NCBI GenBank assembly: GCA_036365515.1
Contig: CM070877.1
Span: 64,740,522 to 64,804,521 of the forward strand
Direction: 5' to 3'
DNA: 64,000 nt
DNA from: Torymus aiolomorphi
Taxonomy: Eukaryota; Arthropoda; Insecta; Hymenoptera; Torymidae
The notes under the pieces were generated by a model that was not told the DNA's origin, searched no databases, and worked only from the letters and a program-made list of their open reading frames with translations. This document shows, one piece after another, positions 22,031 to 33,162 of the stretch (position 1 is its first letter; each line of letters opens with the position of its first letter). The translations under genes were made by a program, and so were the position numbers.

Positions 22031-23700
22031 CTAAGCGTGGTAACTTTGGAAACAATTTCTATCTTGCAAAAGACATAATGGTACATCGCAGGTCACACAT
22101 TTCCATTTCGTTCTCCTTTGATCCTTTTTTGTACTGCAATGAGCACATCGTTTTGCGCTATCAATAGAAATAGGCATATGAGCTGCTTGATTACGTCTTT
22201 TCTCTAAAGATACTTGTGGTTTCTGATACCGGAAATCCTCCGAAGTATCAGATTTGCGCTTTCGACCTTTGGCAGTTGGAATTTTGTGTCCTACCATTTG
22301 TTCTACTAAATTTAATCGAAATTTTTTCAAATTCAACATCGGCTTTATATCTTTTTCTCTGTACAAAATATATGCATTACTTATTGTTAGAACGAGAAAA
22401 TGCCAAAATAATCTAAACCACCACTTTTTAGATTTACGATCAATTTTATAAACTGAAATAAGTCGATCAGCATAATCCACATAGCCCATATGCTTATTAT
22501 AATCTGAAGAGATAACAGAGCAACTGACACATTTTAGAGAACCATCTTTTTGTCTACGATTCACGGTAGTGACTTCAGATGCATCATGATAGTTGGATAA
22601 AAAATAAACCGGTTTCTTATCCATCCACTTGATCCAGGTAAGACCTGTCATAGTAGTCATGAATTCATACTCTCCTATGTCCATCTTTTTTTTGGATTTT
22701 TTATCATTGATCTTCGTTGGTAGACCAGAACGATTCTGCCGAACTGTGCCACATGCATATATGTTATCTTCTTTCAAAGATGAAAGAAGTTGAACCCCTG
22801 TAAAAAAATTATCGAAATATACGTGATGGTTACCACCAACAAGTTCTCGTGTAAGGTCTTTTACAACTCGTGTTCCCAATTGTTTTTCAGTGTTGTCTGT
22901 TTTTCCAATATAGATTTGAAACTGGCATACATAACCAGACTCATCTGCGCGAGTCCAGCACTTATATCCGCGTTTTATAGGTTTAGCTGGCATATATTGC
23001 TTCATAGCACTTCTTCCCTTGAATTTTATCATAGACTCGTCAACAGACTGGTACTTACTAGGATTGAAACTTTCTTTGAAGGTTTGCGAAAGCTCATCTA
23101 AAAGTGGTCTTATCTTATACAGTTTATCGTAATTTGGATCACCTTTTTTTGGTTCTTTAGAGTTATCGTTGATATGCAAATGAGACGTAAAAAAACTAAA
23201 ACGATTAACAGTCATGAGAGAAGATATGTAAGTCACGTAGCTGAGGATTTTCACTTCAATAATCACGATAAGATAGTAATTTTTTGATTCCTATTAGAAT
23301 GTTAATACCTAAAAATATTAATTCTTCGTTTGTAATGGGATTTTGCTTACTCTTTTTTTGGGAGATGTATAGATTAGTTTGATCTACAATATGATCCAAT
23401 AGATCAGAAGAAAATAAACAAGAGAATATGTCAAATGGTGATTTCGCTGTATCTGGAATATTTGGACCAAAGCTTTTAGAAAACATAACATCCGATCTTG
23501 GCCGACTAACAGATTCCCAAATATGTGATTCATTTGAATCACCAATGTCTTCTACATCCATTGATTCTTGTTCGTCAGCATTATTGTCTGCAGCAGAAAC
23601 ACTTTCGACCATAAGTGATCTTGAGTTCACAACGTCTTCTTCATTATCAGAATCTTGAAGACCATCAACCGATTCAGAATCGCTAGGAATTTCGGTTGTA
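22031..23700 (-). pseudogene. piggyBac-type transposase, broken by a stop and a frameshift
   Basis: Two frames form one transposase of about 550 codons. 23700-23267 gives an acidic N-terminal region and the start of the catalytic domain ('SPFDIFSCLFSSDLLDHIV'). 22031-23266 gives the rest: 'KYQSVDESMIKFKGR' with the first catalytic Asp, 'HHVYFDNFFTG' with the second, 'YNKHMGYVDYADR' with a further conserved Asp, and a C-terminal RING-like cysteine domain ('CAHCSTKK...CVTCDVPLC...CF'). The break near 23260 is a TGA where the family has Trp in 'YW(S/T)', followed within about 30 nt by a frameshift. The 5' end of the gene is interrupted by the LTR element at 23738. The protein would excise and insert DNA at TTAA. 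Confidence 0.9.
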
Positions 23701-23737
23701 ACAACATTTTTTTCTCCCCATGTTTATAACTTGTGGT

Positions 23738-24870
23738 TGTAACGGGGATACGTCCCCGCACACACGCGACCACACGCAACACACGAAGATACACACACGC
23801 ACTCACGCACACAGACAAACGGCGCGAGCAAACTAATTGAAGAGGCAAGGCGGCAGGAGCCGCGCACGAGCGGCACGAGAGAAAATAGAGAAAGTGAGAG
23901 AAAAGGTAAGAGAGAGAGAGAAAGAGAGACAACAGGAGCGAGAGGTGTCGCGACAGAGCTTGCGACAAGAGAACAGTTTCGATTCTGGCGGCGAGAGAAG
24001 CGGACGGATCGAAGGAGAGCGGGGAAGAGACCAGGGGACATCGCAAGCTCCAAGCCGCCCGACAAAGAGGCGACGGGACGAGAGGACCGCGCTGAGGCGC
24101 GCGCCCTGGCCTTCACCGCCGCAGTCTCCTTCGCACCCGAGCTCCGACACCCCACACCGCCTCTGCCGACGCCGCTTCCAGTCGGCGACAGCCGAAGCAT
24201 CTCGGCCAGTCATCGGGTGAAATCACAGGAGAGGACCGACGCCGTAGACACCGCCCCGCCCAGCCAACCCGCGTGCGACTCAGTAAGTGTGCGTTCTCTC
24301 TACGCTGGCGGAAGGTGGGTCGGTCAATTCGCTAAACCGACTCACCGACGGGGCCACCTATCTCTCTCTCTCAGTGCGGCCTTGGCACCGCGACCGAACT
24401 ACGGCACCTATTCATGTGCCCAGTCGACGCGCCCCACCTCCCGTAGATCGTCGACCCGCGCGTATCGACTGCGATCGATGTATCCGCGAGCGACCGCCGT
24501 CCGTGTAATGCGGCGAATACCGCCGAGGTCCTGTGGACCCATGTATCAGTAAGCGCGATAAATAAAGACCTTTTTACCCCACGCCCTTGCCTTGTTATTT
24601 GACCCTGCGCGAGCCCCCGTAACTCCTACCGTGCGCATGCCATCACCATTGTGTCACCAGCCTTCTCCAGATTCAGCAGCTGCCACCCAGGTAAGAATTG
24701 AGCAGCAGCGGACGCACGCCCTACGCTGAGCGGCCTGGCGAACGTCCGAGCGCGAGCTCCTCGAGTGAGCTCCCGCATTTTGTCTACGCGGCGACAGGAC
24801 GGGCAGCGTTCCGATTTGGGGAAACGCTCGGCTTGTAGAGTCGCATACCCCGTCCCAAAACCACGTTACA
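23738..24870 (+). repeat. 5' LTR of Gypsy-type element
   Basis: 1,133 bp, TG...CA ended. It includes a purine-rich GA block, a GC-rich central part and a polyadenylation-like AATAAAG near 24560. The start was fixed by the shared TGTAACGGGG and the TGGT duplication; the end is at ...CACGTTACA. Overlapping open frames on both strands inside it are not genes. Confidence 0.97.
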
Positions 24871-24871
24871 A

Positions 24872-24889
24872 TGGCGCCCAACTAAATGG
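24872..24889 (+). promoter_or_regulatory. Primer binding site of Gypsy-type element
   Basis: TGGCGCCCAACTAAATGG begins two bases after the 5' LTR. The initial TGG is what is expected for pairing with the CCA end of a tRNA. The specific tRNA was not identified. Confidence 0.8.
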
Positions 24890-25818
24890 TTAAAATATAG
24901 CTGTAAATTAATCAATTAAAGTAAAATCACTCCAAAATAAATATAGATGAAAAAAGGCAAAACAAGGCAAGCGAGCGAGCGTAGGTTTAAATTGAAACAA
25001 AACCGCGATTGATAGCGTTAGAGAAAATGAAAAATAATTCAGAAATAAAATTAAACAAATTACACTAACTACAAGGCACCTGTGAGGATAAAGTAAATTA
25101 ATAAAGTATCATACAAACTAACGCTATGAATCGCGAAAATCAATAAAATTAAACAAAAAAAAAAAAAAAAAAAAAACCAAATACAATTATTAATTGCACA
25201 AAACGCGATAGTAAATTAAATAAAATTAAAATTAGCAAAATTGAGAAAATTTCAAGAAACGAAAAAGCAATTGTACAGACTGTACTTGGCTCTCGCACAC
25301 AAGCGTATGCGAAACCAAAATAAAGCCGATCAAATAAACAAAGGATTAGGGTCTATACATCGAGAAATAGAGAATATGCGAATTTAAGAATTATATTTCA
25401 AACAAAACTGCGATCAAAATTTTAGCTTGTAATATTTTCCATATTAAATCAAATATGATAATTCAACAAGAATAAAGAAAATTAGCATGAAAAATTGAAC
25501 AAAAAAAAAAAAAAAAAAAAACCGGCACTAGTTATAAGAGAAACTATCAAAGTATAGATAGTATTTTTCTTAAGCCTTATCAAAGTTCTCAAACTTTGGA
25601 GAAAATAACCCCAATTACGTACTGAAGCGCAAACGTAAATAAATTTAACAAGTAAATAATCTAACAATTAAGTAAATTAATTAAATAAATTAGGCTAGTG
25701 GAAAATTAACCGAAATAAACAAAAGCGGTAAAATTATAGATAAAACCGCAAAAGAATTAAGATAAAATAAATACCGCGATTAAAATCAAATACTCAAACG
25801 CGTTTAAAACAAAAAAAA
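24890..25818 (+). other. 5' untranslated leader of Gypsy-type element
   Basis: About 930 bp of A-rich leader with two poly(A) runs (25157-25176 and 25501-25521) between primer binding site and gag. No open frame of note. It probably contains packaging and translation-control sequences, which cannot be located by eye. Confidence 0.7.
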
Positions 25819-27825
25819 ATGGCGGCAGGAATAGACAGACGGACGCAATTACAAATCGACGAATTCATGAACAACGTCAATGACGACGAATTAGATACAA
25901 CATTGAATAAACTATTACTAGACAGGTACGGTTCAAAAGCGGAGAAACTAGCGCGATTAAGGCGATTACTGAACAACGAAAATACGGAAATAGATTACGC
26001 AAGCAAAGCACGAATCGGGAATGACACGGACGAACAGACGGCAGAAATCATAAAAGAAAACCGCGAAGAGGCATTAAAAAATTGGATAGCTCAATATGAA
26101 CCGACAGAACAAACGTTAGCAGCCAATCAAGTAGACGCGTATCCGATAAACCAAACTGCAAACGTTACACAACGAAGACACAAAATCAAACAAAATACAT
26201 CGACGCTGAACTCAAATAACGCAACTTACGGAAGCTTAGCGGACGAATTAGCAAACATAAATAATAATAGCCAGACATACAGCCCCGCAAGAACAATAAA
26301 AATGATTGAAGTCGATATCGGAGCCGGGCAAAAGATTAAAATACCGGAAGAGGTCGTGCACTATTACGCGACAATACCCTCAGAAGTGAAAGAGCAAGAA
26401 ATAATAGACGAAGTCCTGCAAAGTCAAACAGTAGGGTTAATAGATCAACCGCGACCAGTAACAACCGAAAATGCAATAGAAAATTTGATACACAACAGAG
26501 CACCGCAACATAATCGACCAATCATACAACATTACAGAACGCCCCATGAACGCGATTTATCGAAAATAATATCCGCGTGGAAACTAACGTTCAGCGGGAA
26601 TTCAAAAGAAAATATAGAAGAATTTATATTGAGAGTTAAAGAACACCGAAAAATAGCCGCGCTAACCGATGCTGAATTAATGCGCGCAGTCCCGATGCTA
26701 CTACAATTACCCGCTTTAAATTACTACAGAACAAACGAAAACAAATGGAAATCGTGGAGAGAGGTAGAAGACGCATTAAGAGACAGATACAGAGACGAAT
26801 TTTACGTTGAAAGACTAGAACAACAAATAAAAGATAGAAAACAACGCGATAACGAACCCGTGTTTGAATATATTACAGACTTACAAACTCTTTATAATAA
26901 AATGCCAAACGCACCCGCCGAGGAAAAGCAATTGTGACAGACGTACATAAATATGAGACCGGAATATTTACCACTAATGCGCCCATATTTATCTACGAAC
27001 ATGGAGATTTTCACAAAGCAAGCAATAGAATTGGGACGCGCATTTGATGCCGGCAAACAAAATGCATCTAATCGGGCTGAGCAAAAAGAAACAAAAACAG
27101 CATCAGTAGAAATACCTACGATGGACGAGTTAACTAAAATCATAGCGCGCGAAGTAGGAAAATTAAAAGAGTCGATCAAGGGCACAATAAACAGCCAAAT
27201 CGCGTCACAATTAAACAACACACCACAAAACACACAGCAACCCTCGACACACACACAACAAACGAACAGTAACTATCGAGGGAACAACTACAACAGTAAT
27301 TATAGAGGGGGCAATCGAGGAGGAAACAGCAGGAGACGCAGCAGTTACAGAGGCGCAAATAATAACGCGAACGGACAATATAACACAAATCCGCAACAAG
27401 CAAGCAACCAAAGCGGACAATTACACAACGCACCCGACAAAAACGCCCCCAACTGTAATCCACCAGTATACTATAACAACAATATCGTCCCGACAAACGG
27501 AAACTCGATGAACTACAACGCGCCAAACACCGCGCAATACGCACATAGGTCACCCGAGAATCCACAATACAACGCGCAATACATCGCGTCATACACAAAC
27601 AATCCGCCCCAAAACATACCAAACAACGCACAAAATGGAAATAACTACCCTAGAGGCGGATATAGGGGACGTAATTACAACCCGAATTATCGCGGACACA
27701 ACGCGAATCCAAACACAAATTACAATACCCAACAACATCACGAAAACCAACCCGCGCAACAACAAAATAACATAAACAGCGCGAACAGCAATAACAACTC
27801 GGGAAACTTCCCCCCGACGGTGTAA
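25819..27825 (+). pseudogene. gag: gag of Gypsy-type element (one in-frame stop)
   Basis: A 668-codon frame from ATG 25819 to TAA 27823-27825, interrupted only by TGA at 26935-26937. Residues about 250-370 form the capsid region ('FSGNSKENIEEFILRVKEHRK', 'WREVEDALRDRYRDEF', 'EPVFEYITDLQTLYNKM'), the Retrotrans_gag pattern. The C-terminal 200 residues are very rich in Asn, Gln, Gly and Tyr with RGG/RGN clusters ('NYRGG', 'RGGNSRR', 'YRGRNYN') and contain no CCHC zinc knuckle, so RNA binding probably relies on the RGG-type tail. Gag forms the particle that packages element RNA. The stop would cut it just after the capsid domain. The pol frame overlaps its last codons at -1. Confidence 0.92.
27810..27816 (+). 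promoter_or_regulatory. Candidate -1 ribosomal frameshift site (C CCC CCG)
   Basis: In the gag frame the codons are TTC CCC CCG ACG GTG TAA. Slipping back one base on CCC CCG gives CCC CCC and enters the pol frame, which is open from here to the protease. The heptamer fits the X XXY YYZ pattern with X=Y=C and lies 7 nt before the gag stop. Gag and pol being in 0/-1 frames is seen directly; use of this exact site is inferred. Confidence 0.6.
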
Positions 27826-30800
27826 ACGGGACCGTCACACCGTCAAACCCCCCACAGGTCTCAAATATTAGCGAGTTAAAAACAAAAAGCGTACATACCA
27901 AGCGGAATAAAACTAAGAAAGGGCAACGTAGACTCGAGTTACCGGACGCGACTAACCCGATGAGTTACCCTAGATATTGGTTAAAGCTGAAGATCGATCA
28001 CGTCGAGCTCACAGCTCTGGTCGATCCAGGCGCCGCGCGTACGATTCTAGGCACAAAAGGATCGGAAATTTTAAAGGAAATAAAGGCGAAAGTCACGCCC
28101 TCCGCGACGAAACACGCCGTAGTAGCTAACGGCGAAAACGTACCGGTAACAGGTGAGATTAACGTCCAGCTCGAAATCGCGAATATACGAAAACGCGTTC
28201 GAATAATCGTGATACCGAGCATTCCGACCGATTGCATCCTTGGACTAGATGTGATACGATTATTCGGTATGAAAATAGATGCACATCGCGACACTTATAC
28301 ACTCGCAGACCTCACGGATGAGAAGGAAATCGCGTTTGATCTTTGGTCTATAGAGGCAGGCAACAAAGTCGACATAGCTAGTTGCGGTCTCAGCCAAATC
28401 ACAGACGAAAAGCAAGGGGAAATAAACAAATTAATAGACGAAGTATTACCGCGAGAAATTCCAACGTGCAAATATTTACCGACAACGGACTTAATAGAAC
28501 ACGAAATTAAATTATTATACAGCGCTAGACCGGTAAAACAAAGATACTACCCAGTATCCGAAAAATTAGAACAAATAATGCACGCGGGATTAGAAAAATT
28601 AAGAGAAGCAGGAATAGTAGAAAAATCGCGAAGCCCGTGGAATAGCCCAGTCGTAATGATCAAAAAGCCAAACGGAACGCACAGAATGTGCATAGACTTA
28701 AAAGCGGTAAACGCAATATCGGAAAAAGACGCATACCCAACACCTTATATGGACGTCATATTAAACAAACTAAAGCGCGCAAAATTCATATCGACAATAG
28801 ACTTAAGCGCTTACCATTAAATAAAATTAAAACCCGAATCGCGACCAATCACCGCGTTCACAATACCAGGACGCGGACACTGGCAGTTTACACGATTACC
28901 AATGGGATTAAGCGGCGCAGGCGCGACTTTTCAAAGATTATTAGAAGAAATAATAGGAGAATTAGAGCCATTTGCATATAATTACTTAGACGATATTGTA
29001 CTAGCAACCGAAACTTTTGAGGAGCATATGCAATTGCTCAGGAAGTTAATCCTTAGAATCAAAAATTCGGGGCTAACAATAAATCGCGATAAAAGTAAAT
29101 TTTGTTGCAACGAAGTAAAATTTTTGGGGTTCAAAGTAAATGAACACGGGCTAATGATTGATCCGGACAAAACGGTAGCAATCACTAATTACCCGAAACC
29201 AAAAACACTGCGACAGCTGCGCAGGTTTTTGGGAATGTCCTCCTGGTATAGGAGATTCATTAAAGATTATGCAAAAATATCGGATCCATTAAATAAATTA
29301 ACTAAAAAAGATGAAAAATTTGCGTGGGGAACCGAGCAAGACAACGCGTTCGAGGTAATAAAAGAATTGATTGCAAACGCGCCATTACTACACAGGCCCG
29401 ATCCCAACGCGGAATTCTGTATTCAAACAGACGCATGCGACAGCGGACTCGGCGCGGTAATAACGCAAAATATTAACGAGCAAGAGAGGGTGATCGCGTT
29501 CGCGAGCAGGGCATTACATAAAAACGAGCTCGTATTTAGCACCACCGAAAAGGAATGCCTCGCAATAAAATGGGCAATCGAAAAATTTAGGCCATATGTA
29601 GAAGGTAGCACATTCACTGTAATCACAGACCACAGCGCGTTGCAATGGTTATTTAAGAAAAAGAACCCCATAGGTAGGTTAGGTAGATGGGCTCAGGACT
29701 TGATGGCGTATGATTTTAAAGTAATACATAGAAAAGGCGCGCATAATGTCGTACCAGACGCATTATCTAGAATGTACGAGGACGAAGTAGAAATACCAGC
29801 GATTACCGCAGTAGAAATCACTCAAACAACTACGGACCCTTGGTACAAAAAGCGCGTATACCAAATAAGAAAATACCCGCGACGATACAAAGACTGGAAA
29901 ATAATGAACGGAAAAATATATAGACTGCGCACGGACGAAGACATAAACCCAATCATGGACGATTTAGACGCGTGGAAATTAGTTGTACCGCGCGAAAACC
30001 GCGCACAAATAATAAACGAAATACATAACGAGCCAACCGCGGGACACCCCGGCATTGAAAAATCATACAAACGCGCAGCGCAAATTTATTATTGGCCCGG
30101 AATGTATAAAAATATTTCAGAACACGTAAATAAATGCCAAATATGCCAAAGGTGCAAATCGGACCAACGCGGAAAAATAGGAATAATGGGAACAAGAGAA
30201 ATAGACGCGCCGTGGAAAGTAATATCCGCAGCTTTAATAGGTCCATTTCCGACAAGTAAAGCAGGATTTAAATACGTAATCGTCTTCGAAGATTTATTCT
30301 CCAAATATATTATTTGCGTGCCAATCAAAAACAGAAAGGCGCAAATAATCACAAAAAATTTAGAAAACGTGTGTATAAACTTCGGCACCCCGGAAGTCTT
30401 CGTGTCTGATAACGCAAAAGAGTTCATAAGCGACACATTACAAAGCTTTTTAAAAGACAGCGCAATCAGACACGAACTAACTCCAGTATACCACCCGCAA
30501 AGCAACCCGGTAGAGCGCGTAAACCGCGATCTAAAAACCAGAATAACAGCGTACATCGAGGAATCGCATAAAGAATGGGATAAGTACATTCCACAATTCC
30601 AATTCGCGCATAATACCGACACACATAGCACAACGGGTAAAACACCAGCATTTTTAGTCTATGGGAGAGAACTACGACAACCAAAGTGCTGGAAACGCGA
30701 AGTAGAAAATAAAACAAAAAACGAGAAAGCAAAAACGGGAAAATTAACAACACAAACCGAATCGGAGAACGAAAACAGCGAAAACGAAAATAAACACAAA

Positions 30801-31244
30801 ACGCGATCAGTAACGCGCAAAATAAATAATATGGAACAAACGGAATCGCGAACTTTAAATTTTAACGTAAGCGCAGAAGATACGGAAATGTGGGCAGAAA
30901 GAATGAAGAAGACAAAACACGTATACGATGATACATTGTCAAAAATCGATAAGGCAAAAGAGAAATACGAAAAGAATTATAACAAAGGAAAGCGCGAAGA
31001 AGAATTTAAAGAAGGCGATTTAATATGGAAAATAGATAGGGAATTATCAAACGTAGATAAAGACATAAGCGCGAAACTAAATATGCGTTATAATGGCCCA
31101 TTTGTAATAGCGCGGCAAGTAGGAAAGGACATGTATACGCTGAAAAAGAACGGTAAAACAATTAAAAGTAAGTTCCACGCCAGCGACTTTAAGAGGTGCA
31201 GCGAAAACATTCCGGAAAAAAAAAAAAAAAAAAAAATGACATAA
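27813..31244 (+). pseudogene. pol: pol of Gypsy-type element (protease, RT, RNase H, integrase; one in-frame stop)
   Basis: The frame is open from the gag overlap to TAA 31242-31244 except for TAA at 28818-28820, which falls in the RT motif 'DLSAYH(stop)I' where Gln is usual. In order: aspartic protease ('ALVDPGAARTIL', about 28010-28260); RT with 'SPWNSPVVMIKK' near 28640 and the catalytic 'YLDD' at 28984; RNase H ('QTDACDSGLGAV' near 29430, 'STTEKECLAIKWA'); integrase with HHCC zinc finger ('H...H...CQICQRC', 30030-30160) and core with 'VSDNAKEF' and 'NPVERVNRDLK'. The first integrase Asp position reads Ala ('ISAALIGPF'), so even without the stop the integrase would lack one of its three metal-binding residues. 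The first Met of the frame is at 27960, but the upstream open stretch argues for frameshift expression. Confidence 0.93.
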
Positions 31245-31550
31245 AAACATCAAGCGAGGAAAAGCCAATAAAAAGAAAGCCAGGACGACCGAGGAAAAAC
31301 ACGTTGAAGAGAAACGAAGAAAACAAAAAAAAAATGCAATTATAAACAGCCCCGGAACACAGCAGACAGCGCGAGAGGGTCAGTAACGAAAAATCAAAGA
31401 GAGAGCAGCACCACCTATAACCCCCTCCCTTCCCCGCAGAGCACCGAGGACCAACAATCAAAATACCGGACTCAACTAGTACCCGCCAAACAGCGACACG
31501 CGCACGCTCACTCCCGTACATTCTCGAATAATTCACTGAGAAAAGCCAAA

Positions 31551-32606
31551 ATGCATAAACGCAACGAAGGCAACGCGGCAACAGAACCGCGAACGTTGAT
31601 AAAAACGTTTACCATCACGTGCAAAGTGACGGACGCGGAAACACAAACGGAACCGATCACGCCAAAAAAAAGTGAACCGCGGGCAAGGTCGCCGGAAATC
31701 ACAAACACGCCACGATCGTGAAGCTCCGTGCTCAAGGAGCTGCGAGAGTTGGAACAGGCGCGGAAGGAAGAAGAACGCAGGAAAGAAGAGGAAGAAAGAC
31801 AAAGAAATCAATACAGGGAGCTATACCGCGAAGATATCGCGGAAGAGTACAAGAGGCAAACGGAAGAAGCGAGGCAAAAGCGGAAATTTGCAGCGCTAGT
31901 AGCCAAGGCTGGGGATCTGAAAAAGGCAGAAGAACGAGAGGAAAAAGAATTCCAGGAACTCCTAGAACAGGAAAAAAGGAGATACAAGGAAACATTCTGA
32001 CAAAAACTGGAACAGTTACAAACAGAAAATAAGGCGGAACGACTCAAGCAAGAAATGCTGAAGTTAAAACCAGACCTGGAAAACGAGGTGAGAAGAGAGA
32101 TAAGAGATAAAAAGAAAAAAGAACAACAGCTAAGGGAGAACGCAGAGGCGCTGCAGAAACAATTATACAAAGAAAGAGAAGAAGAAAAAAAATACAGAGA
32201 AAACAGAAAATCAGCGGCGAGGCATCGCGAATTTCAGAACCGCGAACGTGACACACACCGCGAAAGGCCAGAGGTCGCGGAAACCTACCAGGAGACGGCA
32301 ACGGCAGCAGAGGATAAATACAAACGAACCGAAACATCAAGCACAACAGAGAGCCACAGAAGCAACGAATACACCGCGACCAGCAGACCATCACTAACAC
32401 AGGCCAAAGCGTTCATCGCGGGCCGAAAGGAATTAGAAAGGTCGGGGCAAGATATGAATCAGTTCTTCCAGACGAACAAGCAGAATCACAAGCAAAAAAC
32501 GGAAGACGCGATGCTATTAGCAGGATTCTGGCAGCCACAGAACAGGTACCAGCGAGAAAGATTGCGACAATTACAACGAGACTACGAAACCGCGAAGAAC
32601 CAGTAA
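31551..32606 (+). pseudogene. Third ORF of Gypsy-type element: charged coiled-coil protein (two in-frame stops)
   Basis: A single frame of 351 codons from ATG 31551 to TAA 32604-32606, with TGA at 31719-31721 and 31998-32000. Most of it is extremely rich in Glu, Lys, Arg and Gln in heptad-like patterns ('LKELRELEQARKEEERRK', 'EREEKEFQELLEQEKRR', 'QLRENAEALQKQLYKERE'), predicting a long coiled coil. The C-terminal part (about 32390-32600) is more globular ('AFIAGRKELERSG', 'MLLAGFWQPQNRY'). There is no signal peptide, membrane span or glycoprotein character, so it is not a typical env. Function unknown. The first 57 codons could be separate, with translation starting elsewhere. Confidence 0.75.
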
Positions 32607-33149
32607 CCATATACAGCGCAGTAACAAATAGAGCGAAAATTTTGTTAAGGAATCATCAACTAACACCACAAAATTTAAAAAAAAAAAAAAAAAAAAAAAC
32701 ATAGATTAAGAAGTGAAAATATATGGTAGAATATTTACGTAAGTTTAAGTTAGAAGGTTAAGTTACATAATGTTAAGTTATATACCTGTAAGCGAAAACC
32801 GCGAAATAGCTAAAACCGCGAGGGTACTCGCCAAAGTTGTGAACAACGACAAATAAAAGAATAAGTATTAAATAACAAAAATATAGCGTGCAGTTATTAA
32901 AAACCCAAAATGTAAAAAAAAAAAAAAAAAGAGAGAAGAAAGCGAAAGAGAGAGAGAGAAAGGGCGTCAGTACCTGCAAAAACAGAAAAAAAACACAAAC
33001 AAAAGAAAATAGAAATAAATAAATAAATAGAAATAATGTTTTTTTTTCTGGACACAATTGCAAAAAAAAAAAAAAAAAAAAAAAAAAATGCAGGTACACC
33101 AAAGCCAAAGCGCACGTGCACTCGTGCCACCCTCACACGTTCGGATCTT
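32607..33149 (+). other. 3' untranslated region of Gypsy-type element
   Basis: Non-coding stretch between the third ORF and the polypurine tract, with several poly(A) runs (32676-32699, 32915-32930, 33062-33087). Confidence 0.7.
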
Positions 33150-33162
33150 GAGGGGGGGGCTT
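33150..33162 (+). promoter_or_regulatory. Polypurine tract of Gypsy-type element
   Basis: GAGGGGGGGGCTT immediately precedes the 3' LTR. A purine run at this position is where plus-strand DNA synthesis is primed in LTR retrotransposons. Confidence 0.85.

Noticed and set aside
23724..24552. Several open frames on both strands near 24 kb, repeated at 33-34 kb
   Set aside because: Identical frames occur in both LTRs of the Gypsy-type element; they overlap each other on opposite strands and have no domain.
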